Source: Syngnathus acus (Eukaryota; Chordata; Actinopteri; Syngnathiformes; Syngnathidae). Taken from it: a DNA stretch of 64,000 nucleotides. Within the stretch, counting starts at the first letter, position 1, and each line of letters starts with the position of its first letter. Shown here piece after piece: positions 58,801-64,000 of the stretch. A program made the position numbers and the translations under genes. The stretch lies in contig NC_051102.1 in the NCBI RefSeq assembly GCF_901709675.1, forward strand, positions 6,545,412-6,609,411, given 5' to 3'. Below the pieces are notes generated by a model. The model did no database searches and was not told where the DNA came from. It was given only the letters and a program-made list of their open reading frames with translations.

Positions 58801-61800
58801 CAGTCGTTGTTGCTGGCAGTGAGGCTCAAGTTGTAGGTTTCACCGCAGTCTAAACCCGTCAGGTTACAAATACTCAACAGGCCAGCTTGGCAGTGAAACT
58901 GACGACTTCCACTGGCTGTCAGGGAAATGTTTGCTATGCCGTAAGGAGGGCTCCAGGACGCCACTGCAACCCCATCAGAGTTGCAGTCCACTTCGACATC
59001 TACATTGGTGGGCAGGCATGGAGCTGGGAATAGAGAATGAAAATATTTTGCAAAATGGGTAAAAGTCCATTTTCTCCTTTCAAGTGGGTGTTTCAGGAAT
59101 GGTTAGTATTAAGTCTGTACCTGATGTGACCATGACCATCGTGCTGTCAGAGCTATTATACTGCTCTCCCAAGGCTATGGCCCACACATAATATAAGGTT
59201 CCACACATAAGTCCCGAGACAGCACAGCTGGTGTCTATGTCTTCCGCCTCACACGTCAAATAGTATCCATAATGGTCGTAAACGTAGGCAACGTAACCCA
59301 CAGCGAGCTCACTCTGCTCCCAGGAAACAGTCATTGTAAGCTGCTCACATTCCACATTGGCCTGGACATTGGTCGGTGGACATGGTTCTGAAGCGACAGG
59401 AAAAACACACACTTAGCTATCGGCAGGACTTGGTCCCTATCATCAGTTTGTCTGACTAACCTGTCATGAGTCGGTACGTTTCCGATTTCGCTGTGTTGTT
59501 GCAGACATCGTTTTTTGCAGATACGGTTACGTTGTAGATCTGACTGCACTGCAAACCAGTAAGGGTGCACTGGGTGTTGGTGCTGTTACAGGTGGCAGTC
59601 AGACCCTGGTCAGTCACAGCCTGGACACAGTAAGACCCGGCGCCTTTTGTTTCACCCCACATGACGTGAGCTTGGCTCACAATGAAGTGGACGGAGAGAT
59701 TCATCGGGACACACGACTCTGCAATTTGAAGGGTTTCAAATTAGGAACTCCAGCATTTGTGTAATATTTAATGGATCACACTACCTGTGATGAGGAATCC
59801 CGACATTACGTCAGCGCTATTGCAGGCGTCTCCCACACTCGTCACAGTCACGATGTATCCCTCGCCACATTGCAGAGATGTGAGTAGACAGTTGGTCCGG
59901 TTAGTGGTGCATGTTGCCGTGTGGCCCGATGAAGCTGTTAGTTCAGCCATGTAAGACACGGCTCCAATGCCGGGTAGCCAAGATACAATCGCAGATTTGA
60001 TGTCACAGTCCATAACGGCTTCAATGCTCTCTGGTGGGCAAGGCTCTGCAGATTTAAGAACATGATGTCTCAGTATCTCCATCGTGATTATTTCTGTCAT
60101 TCTTGTTTAATCACAGTGGAACGGTAAACAGATAATCATGGGATAGTCATCAAAGTGAGAAATAATTGACAATTCTTGGGGGTTTTGTGCTTTATCTGAA
60201 ACACCTTTAAATGACAAGATGTAACCAATGATAATTTGTGGTATCTTCCCAAGTACCTGATGAGAATGTGACCGTTGTGCTGTTAGAGCTGTTGTACTCC
60301 TCCCCCAAGGCGACAACCCAGACGTCATATGGGGTGCCACACATGAGCCCCGAGACCTCACAGCTGCTATTTGTGTCGTCCACCTCACACATCAACTTGT
60401 AGCCTCCGTAATTGTCGTAAACGTAGGCAACGTAACCCACAGCGAGCGTACTCTGGTCCCAGGAAATAGTCACTGCAAGTTGATCACACTCCACATCGGC
60501 CAAAACATTGGTAGGCGGGCATGGTTCTGGAAAAACAGTTAATAAGCACTCGGGAGTTCACAACCACCGCCAGATTAACACAGATGCGTTCTCGATGCTG
60601 TCACCAACCTGTCTTGAGATACTGAGTGTCAGACGTCAAACTGTCACAAGCCTGATTGTGTGCTGTCAAAGTAACATTGTAGATCTGACCGCACTGCAGG
60701 CCACTCAAATGGCAGCTTGTTCCTGTGCTGTTACACGTAGCGACTGTGCCTTGATCATTTCCAGCCCAGACGGTGTAGGAACTTGCTCCATCTGCTGCAG
60801 TCCACAGCACTTGGGTATCGACTACTCTGTAGTAGACTGAGATGTTTATGGGAACACAAGGATCTGGGGAGAGAGACGTGGTAGTTTTTCTTCGAACTGG
60901 TCGCAATAATAATAATAAAATATCTCTCAATTAAACAATTCCATTTTACCTGTAGTGAGCAAGACTGGAGTAGTTGCTGGACCGGCGCAGCCAGTGTGCA
61001 TTGAGTCCACTATTACGGAGTAGTTTTGTCCACAGACCAGGTTGTTAAGTTCACATGACGTTCCCATCTCACTGCAGGAGGAATTGTGTCCATCGGTGGT
61101 GGTTGCAAGGACGCTGAAAGCTGTGGCTGCATCAGCCGTATTCCAGCTGACCAGAGCTTTTCGGGTGGTACAGTTTAACACTGCGGATACCTCGCCAGGG
61201 GGGCATGGAGCTAGAGAGCAAGAGAGAAACACGTTTGTACTGAAGGAAAACAAATGGGGAATTTTGAGAAGGCGTACCGGTTTGCTTGGCTGTGGGGTAG
61301 CTCATCTCACTCATGCAGACGTTGGTGTAACCCATTACGGTGAAAGTGTAGAGTTGACCACAGCTCAAGTCCAAGAAGGAACAGTAGCCCATATTGGTTT
61401 CACAGGTAGAGTTAACACCAGAAGTAGATGTGGCTTCTACAGTGAAGTTCTGAGCCAGTGAACTGACTTGATCCCACATGACCGTCATGATGTTGGAGCT
61501 GCAGTTAAGATCCCCTGTGACGTTCTCCGGTTTACACGGAGCTAAGATCGTGTGGTTTAATGAAGAAAGAAAAGATCAACCATGGATGTTTCATCTGCTC
61601 TTTGACGAACAAAATCTCATTTCAAGTTAGGACTCACCGGCTTGGACCTGGTAGTCAGAACCTACGATGATTTCACACTGAACGGAGGACGAGGTGACCA
61701 CCACCTCGTAGACATGGCCACAATGCAAATCATGGATGGAGCAATTGTTGTATGTGGAGTTGCAGGAAGCTCTGTGTCCATGTGTGCTGATGGCCCAGGC

Positions 61801-64000
61801 CGTGTAGTTGTCTGAGCCGGGCGTCTCTGACCAACTCACATTCATCACATTGGTGTAACAGTCCATCACAGCGACAACGTCTTCTGGGAGACAGGGAGCT
61901 ATGGAAGACAGGTTGAATAGAGGAGTTATCTTTCTGGGGTTAAGCGTCCTTCATGTGCTGGAGTAACCTAATATTCAGTTTTTAGTCTTTTCCTTACCGG
62001 AATCAAAATAAATGTCCGCATGTTCAGTGCTGTTGCAGCTCTCAGTGGAAGCTACCAGCGAGGCCGAATACGTGCGGCCGCAGTGAAGTCTGACAGCACA
62101 GGAAGTGTCGTTGGATGCGCAGGACGCCACATGGCCATGGTCTCCTATCACCTCCACTGTGTAAAAATCGGCTCCATTGCTTTCAGCCCAGGAGAAGTTG
62201 CCTTTGTTCATCCCGCAGTCCACGTGAGCAGTGAAGTTTGTAGGCTGGCAGGGAGCTGAAGATGGAAAGAAAACATTCTGTAACCATAACATACCGATGT
62301 TGCTATGGTAAACGTACCATACCTGTGCTTAATTCCATAGAAGGGCTGTAGCTGCTGTGGCAAACTCCATCCTGGAAGGCAACGTAGAAGGCATATTGTT
62401 GTCCACACTGTAGGTCGTTGAATGCGTGTGAGGTGGTTGATATCGTCAGCGATGAAGAAGTAAGTGTGCCATAGAGCTTCTCGTATTTCAGGATGTAAGA
62501 AACCCCTGGCACTGGACTCTGGTCCCATGAGATGGTCACTGTATTGGTGTCACAGGTGACCTGGCCCGCCAAGTTTGTGGGTGGACATAGAGCTGGTATG
62601 ATACAAAACTGAAGTTAGTCATCACAAATGAGTATGGTGAAAAATATCCAGACAGCTCCTCAACACACCGGTTGTCAATTGCACAGCTGAGCTCGGTTCG
62701 CTCCTGCAACCCCGGTCCACGGTCACCACGGTGACGGAATAGTTTTGGCCACATTGAAGGTCAGTGAACTGGCATGAGGTGGAAGTATTTGAGCTGCAAT
62801 TGTGTGTTTGCCCATCATCGGCTATGGCTGTGGCTATGTACATCTCGGCCCCTGTTACGCTGGACCAAGACACTATGTTGTTGTCTTCACACGGTGGGGA
62901 CATGGTGACATTACTGGGAGAGCAAAGGCCTGGAGAAAGACGAACAAAACAGATGAATTGAGTCTTTTTCTTAATTGTAACCTGATGTGATACTGAGAAT
63001 TGCACCTGCACTGAAGCTGTAGACTTCACTCGATGTTCCAGCGCACGACTCGGAGTGCGGCATTACGGTAATGTCATATGTTTCTCCGCAGTGGATGTGT
63101 GAAAGTTGACAGCTAGTTGTGTTGGAGTGACATTGATGTGTGTGCCCATTTTGGCCGGAAGAGGTCACTGTGTATTCTACAGCACTGTAACTTCCCGACC
63201 ATGACACCAAGGCCGAATGATTGAAACAAACTAGTGTGGCGCTAATGTTCACTGGGGCGCACGGGGCTGGAAAGAAAAAAAAGACATGACAAAAACAATG
63301 TAAACTATTTCTGATTTAGAATTTGGTATGGTTGACTTACCCGTTTGGAGTGATTGACAGACACTGGGGGCGCTGTTGCAGTGTTCTCCTTCAGCCTGCA
63401 CGGTAACATTTAAATCCAAACCACAAGGAAGATCATGGACTACACAACTGGTATTTGTAGTATTGCAACTGTCCATATAACCATATCCGACTATCTCGGC
63501 TTGGTAGCTCAGACTTCCGACGGTGTTACTCCAACTGAGCATGGCTGTGTTGTTGTCACACATATACTGCTTGGAAACGACCGCCGGTGGACATGGAACT
63601 GTAAACAGCAGAGTGAATGTTAGCTGTATAAAGGAAGTAAATAGATTTTAACAATGCACCTACCAGTGGTAATGTCAGTGCTTTCTCCAGGTGGACTGTC
63701 ACATTGGCTTCCCTGAGCCACAATAGTGGTCGTGTAGGTCTCGCCGCACACTAAATCTGTTAGCTCACACGATGGGGTCACTGAGCTGCAGGAAACTGAG
63801 TGGCCGCCTATGGCTGTTGCGTAAAGGATGTAACCTGTGGCGTCGGCCATTGGCATCCAAGACACAGAGGAGGAATTGGTGCCACAGATTTGGGTGCTGT
63901 TCTCAACGTATGGTGAGCATGGAGCTGGGAGGGAATAAAAGTGAGGTTGATAAGGTTAGGGTACATTTACAGGGTGTTCCATGGCCACCGGGCAACCAAC
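52871..64000 (-). CDS. Fibronectin type III domain-containing protein 7, expanded, 5' end outside window
   Basis: Minus strand. Thirty exons seen, N to C: 63664-63924, 63341-63598, 63006-63266, 62669-62929, 62323-62592, 61998-62255, 61638-61898, 61278-61541, 60950-61210, 60609-60863, 60257-60526, 59785-60045, 59461-59718, 59121-59387, 58763-59023, 58423-58686, 58024-58281, 57662-57922, 57302-57562, 56966-57226, 56636-56893, 55859-56125, 55181-55444, 54834-55103, 54497-54757, 54116-54376, 53716-54006, 53403-53642, 53286-53324, 52871-53157. All internal junctions are phase 1. Each 240-291-nt exon encodes one FN3 module starting [AEVD]PC.P with a Trp in strand B and, in most, the pattern C.L..L.CG..Y.V.V....C.S. 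Twenty-nine modules, about 2,555 residues, are in the window (human FNDC7, about 730 aa, has far fewer). The last modules lack the cysteine pattern. Many N-x-S/T sites suggest an extracellular glycoprotein; no membrane segment follows the last module. The signal peptide lies beyond the edge. Confidence 0.9.
53255..53268 (+). promoter_or_regulatory. CTCF-like motif in fndc7 intron
   Basis: CCTGCAGATGGCGC fits the CTCF core at all but one position. It sits between the last fndc7 exon and the 39-nt exon. Confidence 0.35.
53286..53324 (-). CDS. fndc7 39-nt microexon
   Basis: A 13-codon exon between the last two FN3-coding exons, in phase 1-1 with acceptor TTTTTAG and donor GTGAGT. It encodes VVAHVRKRDISES, a basic linker with an RKR tripeptide. 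It is the only short exon in the gene. As a symmetric exon it could be skipped without frame change. Already included in the fndc7 model. Confidence 0.65.
56245..56574 (+). mobile_element. MITE-like repeat in fndc7 intron
   Basis: The left end reads CAGTGATCCCTCGCTACTTC and the right end reads ATAAACGAGGGATTACT, a partly matching inverted pair. Internally TTATCGCGG and CATCGCGGATTT motifs recur in both orientations. This layout matches an abundant non-autonomous repeat of fish genomes. No coding part. It lies in the intron between exons 56636-56893 and 55859-56125. Confidence 0.7.
59121..61210 (-). repeat. Tandem duplication of a three-exon fndc7 block
   Basis: FN3 exons 60950-61210, 60609-60863 and 60257-60526 correspond in order to 59785-60045, 59461-59718 and 59121-59387, with offsets of 1,165, 1,148 and 1,136 bp. 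The third pair is most alike: both contain LAVGYVAYVYD.YG, SC.VSGLMCGT.Y.VW..ALG and YNSS.ST. The second pair shares NLSV/NISV, ATCNST.T.C.L.GLQC and QIYNVT. The first pair is more diverged but shares CPP.. and the G.GH..TC-type centre. The intron positions are conserved across the block. Confidence 0.75.

Noticed and set aside
53286-63924. Regularly spaced repeats resembling an array of short repeats
   Set aside because: The periodicity of about 350 bp comes from FN3-coding exons plus short introns, not from direct DNA repeats such as a CRISPR array.

Overview
The window is vertebrate nuclear DNA, almost certainly from a teleost fish. The evidence is many small exons with GT..AG introns, short AT-rich introns, MITE-type repeats of kinds familiar from fish genomes, and proteins close in length and order to vertebrate orthologues. 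A percomorph with a compact genome is my best guess; the species cannot be read from the sequence.

Layout, left to right. 1-2261 is intergenic. 2262-6000 (+) holds four small single-pass membrane protein genes: two single-exon micropeptides of 47 and 48 aa that look like tandem paralogues, then two two-exon genes (120 and 146 aa) that are clear paralogues of each other. 7171-31035 (+) is pde4dip (myomegalin), reconstructed exon by exon with every junction in frame. It has three alternative N-termini feeding a shared set of 40 exons; two encode the CM1 centrosome motif, one a C-x2-C/C-x2-C domain. 34201-35575 (-) is prkab2 (AMPK beta-2). 36966-40046 (-) is slc25a24 (SCaMC-1, Ca-regulated mitochondrial ATP-Mg/Pi carrier). 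41071-46002 (+) is fam102b/eeig2. 47767-52071 (+) is prpf38b, a splicing factor with an RS/RE-rich tail. 52871-63924 (-) and beyond the right edge is fndc7, with at least 29 fibronectin-III modules, nearly all one exon each in phase 1-1.

The gene order joins two blocks that are separate in human: pde4dip-prkab2 (1q21) and slc25a24-fam102b-prpf38b-fndc7 (1p13.3). slc25a24 and fam102b are head-to-head, and prpf38b and fndc7 are tail-to-tail with facing poly(A) signals about 100 bp apart. The genes do not form one pathway; they cover centrosome/Golgi microtubule organisation, energy sensing, mitochondrial nucleotide transport, an NT-C2 adaptor, pre-mRNA splicing and an extracellular FN3 protein.

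The most noteworthy things are the very large fndc7 array with an internal three-exon duplication, the micropeptide cluster at the left end, and the pde4dip CM1 exon, which appears to work both as a first exon and as an internal exon. Exon coordinates were read by eye from splice consensus and reading frame. No alignment or expression data were used.
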